A stretch of 64,000 nt of DNA from Loripinus fragilis (lineage: Eukaryota; Mollusca; Bivalvia; Lucinida; Lucinidae): assembly GCA_964019695.1 (NCBI GenBank), contig OZ026521.1, forward strand, positions 37,632,939 through 37,696,938, given 5' to 3'. How positions within the stretch are numbered: the stretch's first letter is position 1; every line of letters begins with the position of its first letter. The notes beneath the pieces were generated by a model. The model searched no databases and was not told the origin of the DNA. It was given only the letters and a program-made list of their open reading frames with translations. Positions 50,466 through 64,000 of the stretch are shown here, one piece after another. Both the position numbers and the translations under genes were made by a program.

Positions 50466-53400
50466 GCCCAGCTGATCCGATCAGTGGTTTGCTACCTTTA
50501 AGAAAACTTTTTTGCTCCTAATTTGAGAATTTTTGAAAAAAATCACAAATTTGGAGCTTATGCAGACATACAGTGTATAGGAAAGTTGGCTGAAATACTC
50601 TCTGACCTTTTGACAGCTGTTGTAGAATATCACCCTGTTCCGAAAAGAGCCACAGGCACAAATTCTTTACCCCGACACCAACTGTGCGATTTCCCCTCCT
50701 GTGAAAAATACTTGCGCACAAGAATCAAAATCATGCTATATCCTTAGTGGACAGCTGATGAGGTGTGCAAAGCCTGCTTTATTTACATCTGAAATTGAAA
50801 CTTGAAAATCACTGTTTGTGCTTAAAGGTAGCAAACCACCATCAAACGGAGACCCCAGAGCGTGCCGGAGGGCGCACTAAGATAAATTCTGATTGCGACC
50901 AGTTTCAAGTATAAAAGCCAATTCTCTTCAATCTAAATCAAGATTAGAGATGTTTTTGTGGATTCTAGAGAAATAAAACACTGAAATTGATCTTACATAA
51001 GAGAGCCAATAGCATAGAAATCTTCTCGGACCCCACTTTTTCGACGGCAATTTTTACGACAAAATGTACCAAATCGGATGCCCCTGCTGGACAGTGTGCT
51101 CGAGCAAGCCACTCAAATCTTGCTAAATCATGCAGAAATCTCCATGATCATGTGCAACATTTACAACTCAATACCTGCCTCCCACCTCGTTTCTTTGATA
51201 ATCAGCTTCGAGTTTGTGTATATGAAAATGAAAGTAGAATTCTGATGCATTTCCAGGCCGAGCCACACATTCGTATTTTGGCCGGATAGCCACATTTAGT
51301 ATTTTCAGTTGCAAAAAAATGCTTTTTATTGATGCTCAACCATTCCCAGGCACACAGAAACAGCACTTGACAGTATAAAATGCAACAAAGTGTATTTAGA
51401 GCCAAGAATTGAAGGGTACCCCCTTATATTATCAAATTTGCCCAGGCCCAGCTGATCCGATCAGTGGTTTGCTACCTTTAAGAAAACTTTTTTGCTCCTA
51501 ATTTGAGAATTTTTGAAAAAAATCACAAATTTGGAGCTTATGCAGACATACAGTGTATAGGAAAGTTGGCTGAAATACTCTCTGACCTTTTGACAGCTGT
51601 TGTAGAATATCACCCTGTTCCGAAAAGAGCCACAGGCACAAATTCTTTACCCCGACACCAACTGTGCGATTTCCCCTCCTGTGAAAAATACTTGCGCACA
51701 AGAATCAAAATCATGCTATATCCTTAGTGGACAGCTGATGAGGTGTGCAAAGCCTGCTTTATTTACATCTGAAATTGAAACTTGAAAATCACTGTTTGTG
51801 CTTAAAGGTAGCAAACCACCATCAAACGGAGACCCCAGAGCGTGCCGGAGGGCGCACTAAGATAAATTCTGATTGCGACCAGTTTCAAGTATAAAAGCCA
51901 ATTCTCTTCAATCTAAATCAAGATTAGAGATGTTTTTGTGGATTCTAGAGAAATAAAACACTGAAATTGATCTTACATAAGAGAGCCAATAGCATAGAAA
52001 TCTTCTCGGACCCCACTTTTTCGACGGCAATTTTTACGACAAAATGTACCAAATCGGATGCCCCTGCTGGACAGTGTGCTCGAGCAAGCCACTCAAATCT
52101 TGCTAAATCATGCAGAAATCTCCATGATCATGTGCAACATTTACAACTCAATACCTGCCTCCCACCTCGTTTCTTTGATAATCAGCTTCGAGTTTGTGTA
52201 TATGAAAATGAAAGTAGAATTCTGATGCATTTCCAGGCCGAGCCACACATTCGTATTTTGGCCGGATAGCCACATTTAGTATTTTCAGTTGCAAAAAAAT
52301 GCTTTTTATTGATGCTCAACCATTCCCAGGCACACAGAAACAGCACTTGACAGTATAAAATGCAACAAAGTGTATTTAGAGCCAAGAATTGAAGGGTACC
52401 CCCTTATATTATCAAATTTGCCCAGGCCCAGCTGATCCGATCAGTGGTTTGCTACCTTTAAGAAAACTTTTTTGCTCCTAATTTGAGAATTTTTGAAAAA
52501 AATCACAAATTTGGAGCTTATGCAGACATACAGTGTATAGGAAAGTTGGCTGAAATACTCTCTGACCTTTTGACAGCTGTTGTAGAATATCACCCTGTTC
52601 CGAAAAGAGCCACAGGCACAAATTCTTTACCCCGACACCAACTGTGCGATTTCCCCTCCTGTGAAAAATACTTGCGCACAAGAATCAAAATCATGCTATA
52701 TCCTTAGTGGACAGCTGATGAGGTGTGCAAAGCCTGCTTTATTTACATCTGAAATTGAAACTTGAAAATCACTGTTTGTGCTTAAAGGTAGCAAACCACC
52801 ATCAAACGGAGACCCCAGAGCGTGCCGGAGGGCGCACTAAGATAAATTCTGATTGCGACCAGTTTCAAGTATAAAAGCCAATTCTCTTCAATCTAAATCA
52901 AGATTAGAGATGTTTTTGTGGATTCTAGAGAAATAAAACACTGAAATTGATCTTACATAAGAGAGCCAATAGCATAGAAATCTTCTCGGACCCCACTTTT
53001 TCGACGGCAATTTTTACGACAAAATGTACCAAATCGGATGCCCCTGCTGGACAGTGTGCTCGAGCAAGCCACCCAAATCTTGCTAAATCATGCAGAAATC
53101 TCCATGATCATGTGCAACATTTACAACTCAATACCTGCCTCCCACCTCGTTTCTTTGATAATCAGCTTCGAGTTTGTGTATATGAAAATGAAAGTAGAAT
53201 TCTGATGCATTTCCAGGCCGAGCCACACATTCGTATTTTGGCCGGATAGCCACATTTAGTATTTTCAGTTGCAAAAAAATGCTTTTTATTGATGCTCAAC
53301 CATTCCCAGGCACACAGAAACAGCACTTGACAGTATAAAATGCAACAAAGTGTATTTAGAGCCAAGAATTGAAGGGTACCCCCTTATATTATCAAATTTG

Positions 53401-56024
53401 CCCAGGCCCAGCTGATCCGATCAGTGGTTTGCTACCTTTAAGAAAACTTTTTTGCTCCTAATTTGAGAATTTTTGAAAAAAATCACAAATTTGGAGCTTA
53501 TGCAGACATACAGTGTATAGGAAAGTTGGCTGAAATACTCTCTGACCTTTTGACAGCTGTTGTAGAATATCACCCTGTTCCGAAAAGAGCCACAGGCACA
53601 AATTCTTTACCCCGACACCAACTGTGCGATTTCCCCTCCTGTGAAAAATACTTGCGCACAAGAATCAAAATCATGCTATATCCTTAGTGGACAGCTGATG
53701 AGGTGTGCAAAGCCTGCTTTATTTACATCTGAAATTGAAACTTGAAAATCACTGTTTGTGCTTAAAGGTAGCAAACCACCATCAAACGGAGACCCCAGAG
53801 CGTGCCGGAGGGCGCACTAAGATAAATTCTGATTGCGACCAGTTTCAAGTATAAAAGCCAATTCTCTTCAATCTAAATCAAGATTAGAGATGTTTTTGTG
53901 GATTCTAGAGAAATAAAACACTGAAATTGATCTTACATAAGAGAGCCAATAGCATAGAAATCTTCTCGGACCCCACTTTTTCGACGGCAATTTTTACGAC
54001 AAAATGTACCAAATCGGATGCCCCTGCTGGACAGTGTGCTCGAGCAAGCCACTCAAATCTTGCTAAATCATGCAGAAATCTCCATGATCATGTGCAACAT
54101 TTACAACTCAATACCTGCCTCCCACCTCGTTTCTTTGATAATCAGCTTCGAGTTTGTGTATATGAAAATGAAAGTAGAATTCTGATGCATTTCCAGGCCG
54201 AGCCACACATTCGTATTTTGGCCGGATAGCCACATTTAGTATTTTCAGTTGCAAAAAAATGCTTTTTATTGATGCTCAACCATTCCCAGGCACACAGAAA
54301 CAGCACTTGACAGTATAAAATGCAACAAAGTGTATTTAGAGCCAAGAATTGAAGGGTACCCCCTTATATTATCAAATTTGCCCAGGCCCAGCTGATCCGA
54401 TCAGTGGTTTGCTACCTTTAAGAAAACTTTTTTGCTCCTAATTTGAGAATTTTTGAAAAAAATCACAAATTTGGAGCTTATGCAGACATACAGTGTATAG
54501 GAAAGTTGGCTGAAATACTCTCTGACCTTTTGACAGCTGTTGTAGAATATCACCCTGTTCCGAAAAGAGCCACAGGCACAAATTCTTTACCCCGACACCA
54601 ACTGTGCGATTTCCCCTCCTGTGAAAAATACTTGCGCACAAGAATCAAAATCATGCTATATCCTTAGTGGACAGCTGATGAGGTGTGCAAAGCCTGCTTT
54701 ATTTACATCTGAAATTGAAACTTGAAAATCACTGTTTGTGCTTAAAGGTAGCAAACCACCATCAAACGGAGACCCCAGAGCGTGCCGGAGGGCGCACTAA
54801 GATAAATTCTGATTGCGACCAGTTTCAAGTATAAAAGCCAATTCTCTTCAATCTAAATCAAGATTAGAGATGTTTTTGTGGATTCTAGAGAAATAAAACA
54901 CTGAAATTGATCTTACATAAGAGAGCCAATAGCATAGAAATCTTCTCGGACCCCACTTTTTCGACGGCAATTTTTACGACAAAATGTACCAAATCGGATG
55001 CCCCTGCTGGACAGTGTGCTCGAGCAAGCCACCCAAATCTTGCTAAATCATGCAGAAATCTCCATGATCATGTGCAACATTTACAACTCAATACCTGCCT
55101 CCCACCTCGTTTCTTTGATAATCAGCTTCGAGTTTGTGTATATGAAAATGAAAGTAGAATTCTGATGCATTTCCAGGCCGAGCCACACATTCGTATTTTG
55201 GCCGGATAGCCACATTTAGTATTTTCAGTTGCAAAAAAATGCTTTTTATTGATGCTCAACCATTCCCAGGCACACAGAAACAGCACTTGACAGTATAAAA
55301 TGCAACAAAGTGTATTTAGAGCCAAGAATTGAAGGGTACCCCCTTATATTATCAAATTTGCCCAGGCCCAGCTGATCCGATCAGTGGTTTGCTACCTTTA
55401 AGAAAACTTTTTTGCTCCTAATTTGAGAATTTTTGAAAAAAATCACAAATTTGGAGCTTATGCAGACATACAGTGTATAGGAAAGTTGGCTGAAATACTC
55501 TCTGACCTTTTGACAGCTGTTGTAGAATATCACCCTGTTCCGAAAAGAGCCACAGGCACAAATTCTTTACCCCGACACCAACTGTGCGATTTCCCCTCCT
55601 GTGAAAAATACTTGCGCACAAGAATCAAAATCATGCTATATCCTTAGTGGACAGCTGATGAGGTGTGCAAAGCCTGCTTTATTTACATCTGAAATTGAAA
55701 CTTGAAAATCACTGTTTGTGCTTAAAGGTAGCAAACCACCATCAAACGGAGACCCCAGAGCGTGCCGGAGGGCGCACTAAGATAAATTCTGATTGCGACC
55801 AGTTTCAAGTATAAAAGCCAATTCTCTTCAATCTAAATCAAGATTAGAGATGTTTTTGTGGATTCTAGAGAAATAAAACACTGAAATTGATCTTACATAA
55901 GAGAGCCAATAGCATAGAAATCTTCTCGGACCCCACTTTTTCGACGGCAATTTTTACGACAAAATGTACCAAATCGGATGCCCCTGCTGGACAGTGTGCT
56001 CGAGCAAGCCACTCAAATCTTGCT

Positions 56025-56025
56025 C
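56025..56025. other. Unit 57 private variant, position 820 A to C
   Basis: TTGCTCAATC replaces TTGCTAAATC, twelve bases after the two-state site. Confidence 0.9.
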
Positions 56026-59000
56026 AATCATGCAGAAATCTCCATGATCATGTGCAACATTTACAACTCAATACCTGCCTCCCACCTCGTTTCTTTGATA
56101 ATCAGCTTCGAGTTTGTGTATATGAAAATGAAAGTAGAATTCTGATGCATTTCCAGGCCGAGCCACACATTCGTATTTTGGCCGGATAGCCACATTTAGT
56201 ATTTTCAGTTGCAAAAAAATGCTTTTTATTGATGCTCAACCATTCCCAGGCACACAGAAACAGCACTTGACAGTATAAAATGCAACAAAGTGTATTTAGA
56301 GCCAAGAATTGAAGGGTACCCCCTTATATTATCAAATTTGCCCAGGCCCAGCTGATCCGATCAGTGGTTTGCTACCTTTAAGAAAACTTTTTTGCTCCTA
56401 ATTTGAGAATTTTTGAAAAAAATCACAAATTTGGAGCTTATGCAGACATACAGTGTATAGGAAAGTTGGCTGAAATACTCTCTGACCTTTTGACAGCTGT
56501 TGTAGAATATCACCCTGTTCCGAAAAGAGCCACAGGCACAAATTCTTTACCCCGACACCAACTGTGCGATTTCCCCTCCTGTGAAAAATACTTGCGCACA
56601 AGAATCAAAATCATGCTATATCCTTAGTGGACAGCTGATGAGGTGTGCAAAGCCTGCTTTATTTACATCTGAAATTGAAACTTGAAAATCACTGTTTGTG
56701 CTTAAAGGTAGCAAACCACCATCAAACGGAGACCCCAGAGCGTGCCGGAGGGCGCACTAAGATAAATTCTGATTGCGACCAGTTTCAAGTATAAAAGCCA
56801 ATTCTCTTCAATCTAAATCAAGATTAGAGATGTTTTTGTGGATTCTAGAGAAATAAAACACTGAAATTGATCTTACATAAGAGAGCCAATAGCATAGAAA
56901 TCTTCTCGGACCCCACTTTTTCGACGGCAATTTTTACGACAAAATGTACCAAATCGGATGCCCCTGCTGGACAGTGTGCTCGAGCAAGCCACCCAAATCT
57001 TGCTAAATCATGCAGAAATCTCCATGATCATGTGCAACATTTACAACTCAATACCTGCCTCCCACCTCGTTTCTTTGATAATCAGCTTCGAGTTTGTGTA
57101 TATGAAAATGAAAGTAGAATTCTGATGCATTTCCAGGCCGAGCCACACATTCGTATTTTGGCCGGATAGCCACATTTAGTATTTTCAGTTGCAAAAAAAT
57201 GCTTTTTATTGATGCTCAACCATTCCCAGGCACACAGAAACAGCACTTGACAGTATAAAATGCAACAAAGTGTATTTAGAGCCAAGAATTGAAGGGTACC
57301 CCCTTATATTATCAAATTTGCCCAGGCCCAGCTGATCCGATCAGTGGTTTGCTACCTTTAAGAAAACTTTTTTGCTCCTAATTTGAGAATTTTTGAAAAA
57401 AATCACAAATTTGGAGCTTATGCAGACATACAGTGTATAGGAAAGTTGGCTGAAATACTCTCTGACCTTTTGACAGCTGTTGTAGAATATCACCCTGTTC
57501 CGAAAAGAGCCACAGGCACAAATTCTTTACCCCGACACCAACTGTGCGATTTCCCCTCCTGTGAAAAATACTTGCGCACAAGAATCAAAATCATGCTATA
57601 TCCTTAGTGGACAGCTGATGAGGTGTGCAAAGCCTGCTTTATTTACATCTGAAATTGAAACTTGAAAATCACTGTTTGTGCTTAAAGGTAGCAAACCACC
57701 ATCAAACGGAGACCCCAGAGCGTGCCGGAGGGCGCACTAAGATAAATTCTGATTGCGACCAGTTTCAAGTATAAAAGCCAATTCTCTTCAATCTAAATCA
57801 AGATTAGAGATGTTTTTGTGGATTCTAGAGAAATAAAACACTGAAATTGATCTTACATAAGAGAGCCAATAGCATAGAAATCTTCTCGGACCCCACTTTT
57901 TCGACGGCAATTTTTACGACAAAATGTACCAAATCGGATGCCCCTGCTGGACAGTGTGCTCGAGCAAGCCACTCAAATCTTGCTAAATCATGCAGAAATC
58001 TCCATGATCATGTGCAACATTTACAACTCAATACCTGCCTCCCACCTCGTTTCTTTGATAATCAGCTTCGAGTTTGTGTATATGAAAATGAAAGTAGAAT
58101 TCTGATGCATTTCCAGGCCGAGCCACACATTCGTATTTTGGCCGGATAGCCACATTTAGTATTTTCAGTTGCAAAAAAATGCTTTTTATTGATGCTCAAC
58201 CATTCCCAGGCACACAGAAACAGCACTTGACAGTATAAAATGCAACAAAGTGTATTTAGAGCCAAGAATTGAAGGGTACCCCCTTATATTATCAAATTTG
58301 CCCAGGCCCAGCTGATCCGATCAGTGGTTTGCTACCTTTAAGAAAACTTTTTTGCTCCTAATTTGAGAATTTTTGAAAAAAATCACAAATTTGGAGCTTA
58401 TGCAGACATACAGTGTATAGGAAAGTTGGCTGAAATACTCTCTGACCTTTTGACAGCTGTTGTAGAATATCACCCTGTTCCGAAAAGAGCCACAGGCACA
58501 AATTCTTTACCCCGACACCAACTGTGCGATTTCCCCTCCTGTGAAAAATACTTGCGCACAAGAATCAAAATCATGCTATATCCTTAGTGGACAGCTGATG
58601 AGGTGTGCAAAGCCTGCTTTATTTACATCTGAAATTGAAACTTGAAAATCACTGTTTGTGCTTAAAGGTAGCAAACCACCATCAAACGGAGACCCCAGAG
58701 CGTGCCGGAGGGCGCACTAAGATAAATTCTGATTGCGACCAGTTTCAAGTATAAAAGCCAATTCTCTTCAATCTAAATCAAGATTAGAGATGTTTTTGTG
58801 GATTCTAGAGAAATAAAACACTGAAATTGATCTTACATAAGAGAGCCAATAGCATAGAAATCTTCTCGGACCCCACTTTTTCGACGGCAATTTTTACGAC
58901 AAAATGTACCAAATCGGATGCCCCTGCTGGACAGTGTGCTCGAGCAAGCCACCCAAATCTTGCTAAATCATGCAGAAATCTCCATGATCATGTGCAACAT

Positions 59001-61229
59001 TTACAACTCAATACCTGCCTCCCACCTCGTTTCTTTGATAATCAGCTTCGAGTTTGTGTATATGAAAATGAAAGTAGAATTCTGATGCATTTCCAGGCCG
59101 AGCCACACATTCGTATTTTGGCCGGATAGCCACATTTAGTATTTTCAGTTGCAAAAAAATGCTTTTTATTGATGCTCAACCATTCCCAGGCACACAGAAA
59201 CAGCACTTGACAGTATAAAATGCAACAAAGTGTATTTAGAGCCAAGAATTGAAGGGTACCCCCTTATATTATCAAATTTGCCCAGGCCCAGCTGATCCGA
59301 TCAGTGGTTTGCTACCTTTAAGAAAACTTTTTTGCTCCTAATTTGAGAATTTTTGAAAAAAATCACAAATTTGGAGCTTATGCAGACATACAGTGTATAG
59401 GAAAGTTGGCTGAAATACTCTCTGACCTTTTGACAGCTGTTGTAGAATATCACCCTGTTCCGAAAAGAGCCACAGGCACAAATTCTTTACCCCGACACCA
59501 ACTGTGCGATTTCCCCTCCTGTGAAAAATACTTGCGCACAAGAATCAAAATCATGCTATATCCTTAGTGGACAGCTGATGAGGTGTGCAAAGCCTGCTTT
59601 ATTTACATCTGAAATTGAAACTTGAAAATCACTGTTTGTGCTTAAAGGTAGCAAACCACCATCAAACGGAGACCCCAGAGCGTGCCGGAGGGCGCACTAA
59701 GATAAATTCTGATTGCGACCAGTTTCAAGTATAAAAGCCAATTCTCTTCAATCTAAATCAAGATTAGAGATGTTTTTGTGGATTCTAGAGAAATAAAACA
59801 CTGAAATTGATCTTACATAAGAGAGCCAATAGCATAGAAATCTTCTCGGACCCCACTTTTTCGACGGCAATTTTTACGACAAAATGTACCAAATCGGATG
59901 CCCCTGCTGGACAGTGTGCTCGAGCAAGCCACTCAAATCTTGCTAAATCATGCAGAAATCTCCATGATCATGTGCAACATTTACAACTCAATACCTGCCT
60001 CCCACCTCGTTTCTTTGATAATCAGCTTCGAGTTTGTGTATATGAAAATGAAAGTAGAATTCTGATGCATTTCCAGGCCGAGCCACACATTCGTATTTTG
60101 GCCGGATAGCCACATTTAGTATTTTCAGTTGCAAAAAAATGCTTTTTATTGATGCTCAACCATTCCCAGGCACACAGAAACAGCACTTGACAGTATAAAA
60201 TGCAACAAAGTGTATTTAGAGCCAAGAATTGAAGGGTACCCCCTTATATTATCAAATTTGCCCAGGCCCAGCTGATCCGATCAGTGGTTTGCTACCTTTA
60301 AGAAAACTTTTTTGCTCCTAATTTGAGAATTTTTGAAAAAAATCACAAATTTGGAGCTTATGCAGACATACAGTGTATAGGAAAGTTGGCTGAAATACTC
60401 TCTGACCTTTTGACAGCTGTTGTAGAATATCACCCTGTTCCGAAAAGAGCCACAGGCACAAATTCTTTACCCCGACACCAACTGTGCGATTTCCCCTCCT
60501 GTGAAAAATACTTGCGCACAAGAATCAAAATCATGCTATATCCTTAGTGGACAGCTGATGAGGTGTGCAAAGCCTGCTTTATTTACATCTGAAATTGAAA
60601 CTTGAAAATCACTGTTTGTGCTTAAAGGTAGCAAACCACCATCAAACGGAGACCCCAGAGCGTGCCGGAGGGCGCACTAAGATAAATTCTGATTGCGACC
60701 AGTTTCAAGTATAAAAGCCAATTCTCTTCAATCTAAATCAAGATTAGAGATGTTTTTGTGGATTCTAGAGAAATAAAACACTGAAATTGATCTTACATAA
60801 GAGAGCCAATAGCATAGAAATCTTCTCGGACCCCACTTTTTCGACGGCAATTTTTACGACAAAATGTACCAAATCGGATGCCCCTGCTGGACAGTGTGCT
60901 CGAGCAAGCCACCCAAATCTTGCTAAATCATGCAGAAATCTCCATGATCATGTGCAACATTTACAACTCAATACCTGCCTCCCACCTCGTTTCTTTGATA
61001 ATCAGCTTCGAGTTTGTGTATATGAAAATGAAAGTAGAATTCTGATGCATTTCCAGGCCGAGCCACACATTCGTATTTTGGCCGGATAGCCACATTTAGT
61101 ATTTTCAGTTGCAAAAAAATGCTTTTTATTGATGCTCAACCATTCCCAGGCACACAGAAACAGCACTTGACAGTATAAAATGCAACAAAGTGTATTTAGA
61201 GCCAAGAATTGAAGGGTACCCCCTTATAT

Positions 61230-61230
61230 C
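61230..61230. other. Unit 63 private variant, position 145 T to C
   Basis: TTATATCATC replaces TTATATTATC. Confidence 0.9.
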
Positions 61231-63045
61231 ATCAAATTTGCCCAGGCCCAGCTGATCCGATCAGTGGTTTGCTACCTTTAAGAAAACTTTTTTGCTCCTA
61301 ATTTGAGAATTTTTGAAAAAAATCACAAATTTGGAGCTTATGCAGACATACAGTGTATAGGAAAGTTGGCTGAAATACTCTCTGACCTTTTGACAGCTGT
61401 TGTAGAATATCACCCTGTTCCGAAAAGAGCCACAGGCACAAATTCTTTACCCCGACACCAACTGTGCGATTTCCCCTCCTGTGAAAAATACTTGCGCACA
61501 AGAATCAAAATCATGCTATATCCTTAGTGGACAGCTGATGAGGTGTGCAAAGCCTGCTTTATTTACATCTGAAATTGAAACTTGAAAATCACTGTTTGTG
61601 CTTAAAGGTAGCAAACCACCATCAAACGGAGACCCCAGAGCGTGCCGGAGGGCGCACTAAGATAAATTCTGATTGCGACCAGTTTCAAGTATAAAAGCCA
61701 ATTCTCTTCAATCTAAATCAAGATTAGAGATGTTTTTGTGGATTCTAGAGAAATAAAACACTGAAATTGATCTTACATAAGAGAGCCAATAGCATAGAAA
61801 TCTTCTCGGACCCCACTTTTTCGACGGCAATTTTTACGACAAAATGTACCAAATCGGATGCCCCTGCTGGACAGTGTGCTCGAGCAAGCCACCCAAATCT
61901 TGCTAAATCATGCAGAAATCTCCATGATCATGTGCAACATTTACAACTCAATACCTGCCTCCCACCTCGTTTCTTTGATAATCAGCTTCGAGTTTGTGTA
62001 TATGAAAATGAAAGTAGAATTCTGATGCATTTCCAGGCCGAGCCACACATTCGTATTTTGGCCGGATAGCCACATTTAGTATTTTCAGTTGCAAAAAAAT
62101 GCTTTTTATTGATGCTCAACCATTCCCAGGCACACAGAAACAGCACTTGACAGTATAAAATGCAACAAAGTGTATTTAGAGCCAAGAATTGAAGGGTACC
62201 CCCTTATATTATCAAATTTGCCCAGGCCCAGCTGATCCGATCAGTGGTTTGCTACCTTTAAGAAAACTTTTTTGCTCCTAATTTGAGAATTTTTGAAAAA
62301 AATCACAAATTTGGAGCTTATGCAGACATACAGTGTATAGGAAAGTTGGCTGAAATACTCTCTGACCTTTTGACAGCTGTTGTAGAATATCACCCTGTTC
62401 CGAAAAGAGCCACAGGCACAAATTCTTTACCCCGACACCAACTGTGCGATTTCCCCTCCTGTGAAAAATACTTGCGCACAAGAATCAAAATCATGCTATA
62501 TCCTTAGTGGACAGCTGATGAGGTGTGCAAAGCCTGCTTTATTTACATCTGAAATTGAAACTTGAAAATCACTGTTTGTGCTTAAAGGTAGCAAACCACC
62601 ATCAAACGGAGACCCCAGAGCGTGCCGGAGGGCGCACTAAGATAAATTCTGATTGCGACCAGTTTCAAGTATAAAAGCCAATTCTCTTCAATCTAAATCA
62701 AGATTAGAGATGTTTTTGTGGATTCTAGAGAAATAAAACACTGAAATTGATCTTACATAAGAGAGCCAATAGCATAGAAATCTTCTCGGACCCCACTTTT
62801 TCGACGGCAATTTTTACGACAAAATGTACCAAATCGGATGCCCCTGCTGGACAGTGTGCTCGAGCAAGCCACTCAAATCTTGCTAAATCATGCAGAAATC
62901 TCCATGATCATGTGCAACATTTACAACTCAATACCTGCCTCCCACCTCGTTTCTTTGATAATCAGCTTCGAGTTTGTGTATATGAAAATGAAAGTAGAAT
63001 TCTGATGCATTTCCAGGCCGAGCCACACATTCGTATTTTGGCCGG

Positions 63046-64000
63046 ATAGCCACATTTAGTATTTTCAGTTGCAAAAAAATGCTTTTTATTGATGCTCAAC
63101 CATTCCCAGGCACACAGAAACAGCACTTGACAGTATAAAATGCAACAAAGTGTATTTAGAGCCAAGAATTGAAGGGTACCCCCTTATATTATCAAATTTG
63201 CCCAGGCCCAGCTGATCCGATCAGTGGTTTGCTACCTTTAAGAAAACTTTTTTGCTCCTAATTTGAGAATTTTTGAAAAAAATCACAAATTTGGAGCTTA
63301 TGCAGACATACAGTGTATAGGAAAGTTGGCTGAAATACTCTCTGACCTTTTGACAGCTGTTGTAGAATATCACCCTGTTCCGAAAAGAGCCACAGGCACA
63401 AATTCTTTACCCCGACACCAACTGTGCGATTTCCCCTCCTGTGAAAAATACTTGCGCACAAGAATCAAAATCATGCTATATCCTTAGTGGACAGCTGATG
63501 AGGTGTGCAAAGCCTGCTTTATTTACATCTGAAATTGAAACTTGAAAATCACTGTTTGTGCTTAAAGGTAGCAAACCACCATCAAACGGAGACCCCAGAG
63601 CGTGCCGGAGGGCGCACTAAGATAAATTCTGATTGCGACCAGTTTCAAGTATAAAAGCCAATTCTCTTCAATCTAAATCAAGATTAGAGATGTTTTTGTG
63701 GATTCTAGAGAAATAAAACACTGAAATTGATCTTACATAAGAGAGCCAATAGCATAGAAATCTTCTCGGACCCCACTTTTTCGACGGCAATTTTTACGAC
63801 AAAATGTACCAAATCGGATGCCCCTGCTGGACAGTGTGCTCGAGCAAGCCACCCAAATCTTGCTAAATCATGCAGAAATCTCCATGATCATGTGCAACAT
63901 TTACAACTCAATACCTGCCTCCCACCTCGTTTCTTTGATAATCAGCTTCGAGTTTGTGTATATGAAAATGAAAGTAGAATTCTGATGCATTTCCAGGCCG
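63046..64000. repeat. Unit 65, truncated by the window end
   Basis: Unit positions 1-955 with C at 808; the last 25 bp lie outside the window. It shows no decay toward the end, so the array does not terminate here. Confidence 0.95.

Larger units (their letters stand above)
39526..51285. repeat. Dimeric register with two slips, units 41-52
   Basis: At position 808 units 41, 43, 45, 49 and 51 have C and the others T. Slips are C-C across units 40/41 and T-T-T in units 46-48. Elsewhere the alternation holds. Confidence 0.6.
1..64000. repeat. 980-bp tandem repeat (megasatellite) array filling the window
   Basis: The same 980-bp sequence recurs head to tail from the first base to the last; the opening ATAGCCACAT recurs at 981, 1961, 2941 and so on. 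There are 65 units: 63 regular full-length units, one of 1,305 bp (unit 31) and a last one cut at 955 bp. All are in the same orientation. Unit n begins at 980(n-1)+1 up to unit 31 and at 980(n-1)+326 afterwards. Hand-counted GC is 393 of 980. By eye only 18 scattered base differences from consensus exist apart from the two-state site at unit position 808, so pairwise identity is about 99.9% or better. No flanking DNA is visible, so total array size is unknown. Long, uniform, non-coding units with short inverted repeats fit eukaryotic satellite DNA; I do not recognise the family. Confidence 0.98.
51286..64000. repeat. Dimeric register, units 53-65
   Basis: Units 53-62 alternate T and C at position 808 without a break, ten units in a row. 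A C-C slip follows at 62/63, then T in 64 and C in 65. The T-T at units 52/53 marks the left edge. Confidence 0.65.

Noticed and set aside
1..64000. CRISPR array or bacterial repeat locus
   Set aside because: Repeats are 980 bp with no unique spacers, no adjacent cas-like genes and no bacterial gene organisation.
1..64000. rDNA, 5S or histone gene array
   Set aside because: No rRNA, 5S or histone coding sequence occurs in the unit. AAAAGAGCCACAG at 318-330 resembles only half of a histone 3' stem-loop and has no partner arm.

Overview
The whole 64 kb window is one head-to-tail tandem array of a 980-bp unit (about 40% GC by hand count). I see no non-repeat DNA and no flank, so the array continues past both ends. 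Unit n starts at 980(n-1)+1 for n = 1 to 31 and at 980(n-1)+326 for n = 32 to 65. Unit 31 is irregular (1,305 bp) and unit 65 is cut by the window end (955 of 980 bp). A megasatellite of this length and uniformity points to eukaryotic satellite-type DNA, such as heterochromatin or a centromeric, sex-linked or B chromosome block. Nothing in it identifies the organism. CpG is mildly depleted (21 per unit by hand count, roughly 40 expected at this GC), which would fit a methylated eukaryotic genome but does not prove it.

Unit layout, in unit coordinates with unit 1 as reference: 1-166 is plain sequence; 167-179 is a 6+1+6 palindrome. It overlaps by one base the left arm (179-197) of a perfect 19-bp inverted repeat whose right arm is 516-534, giving a 356-bp element that resembles a small inverted-repeat (MITE-like) insertion amplified with the array. 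At 535-604 lies a locally GC-richer stretch, then TATAAAAG at 605-612, AATAAA at 667-672, a strongly two-state site at 808, and an imperfect direct duplication at 951-1000 that spans the arbitrary unit boundary. I recognise no protein-coding, rRNA, tRNA or snRNA gene. The four short open frames repeated in each unit all begin at TTG, not ATG. One is interrupted by a stop in unit 31, and nearly all variants in them change the amino acid, so I do not treat them as genes.

Units are nearly identical: by eye I find 16 private base changes plus one change shared by two units in about 63.7 kb. Against that background, unit position 808 is T in 37 units and C in 28, and the two states alternate far more than chance would give. 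This suggests a 1,960-bp dimeric higher-order repeat over most of the window, with a 2,940-bp trimeric register (T-C-T four times) in units 1-12. The irregular unit 31 looks like two adjacent units fused by a 655-bp deletion whose ends lie in the two inverted-repeat arms. A deleted C-type site would restore the alternation exactly there. The most interesting content is therefore structural: a hidden higher-order register, an embedded inverted-repeat element and one rearrangement tied to that element.
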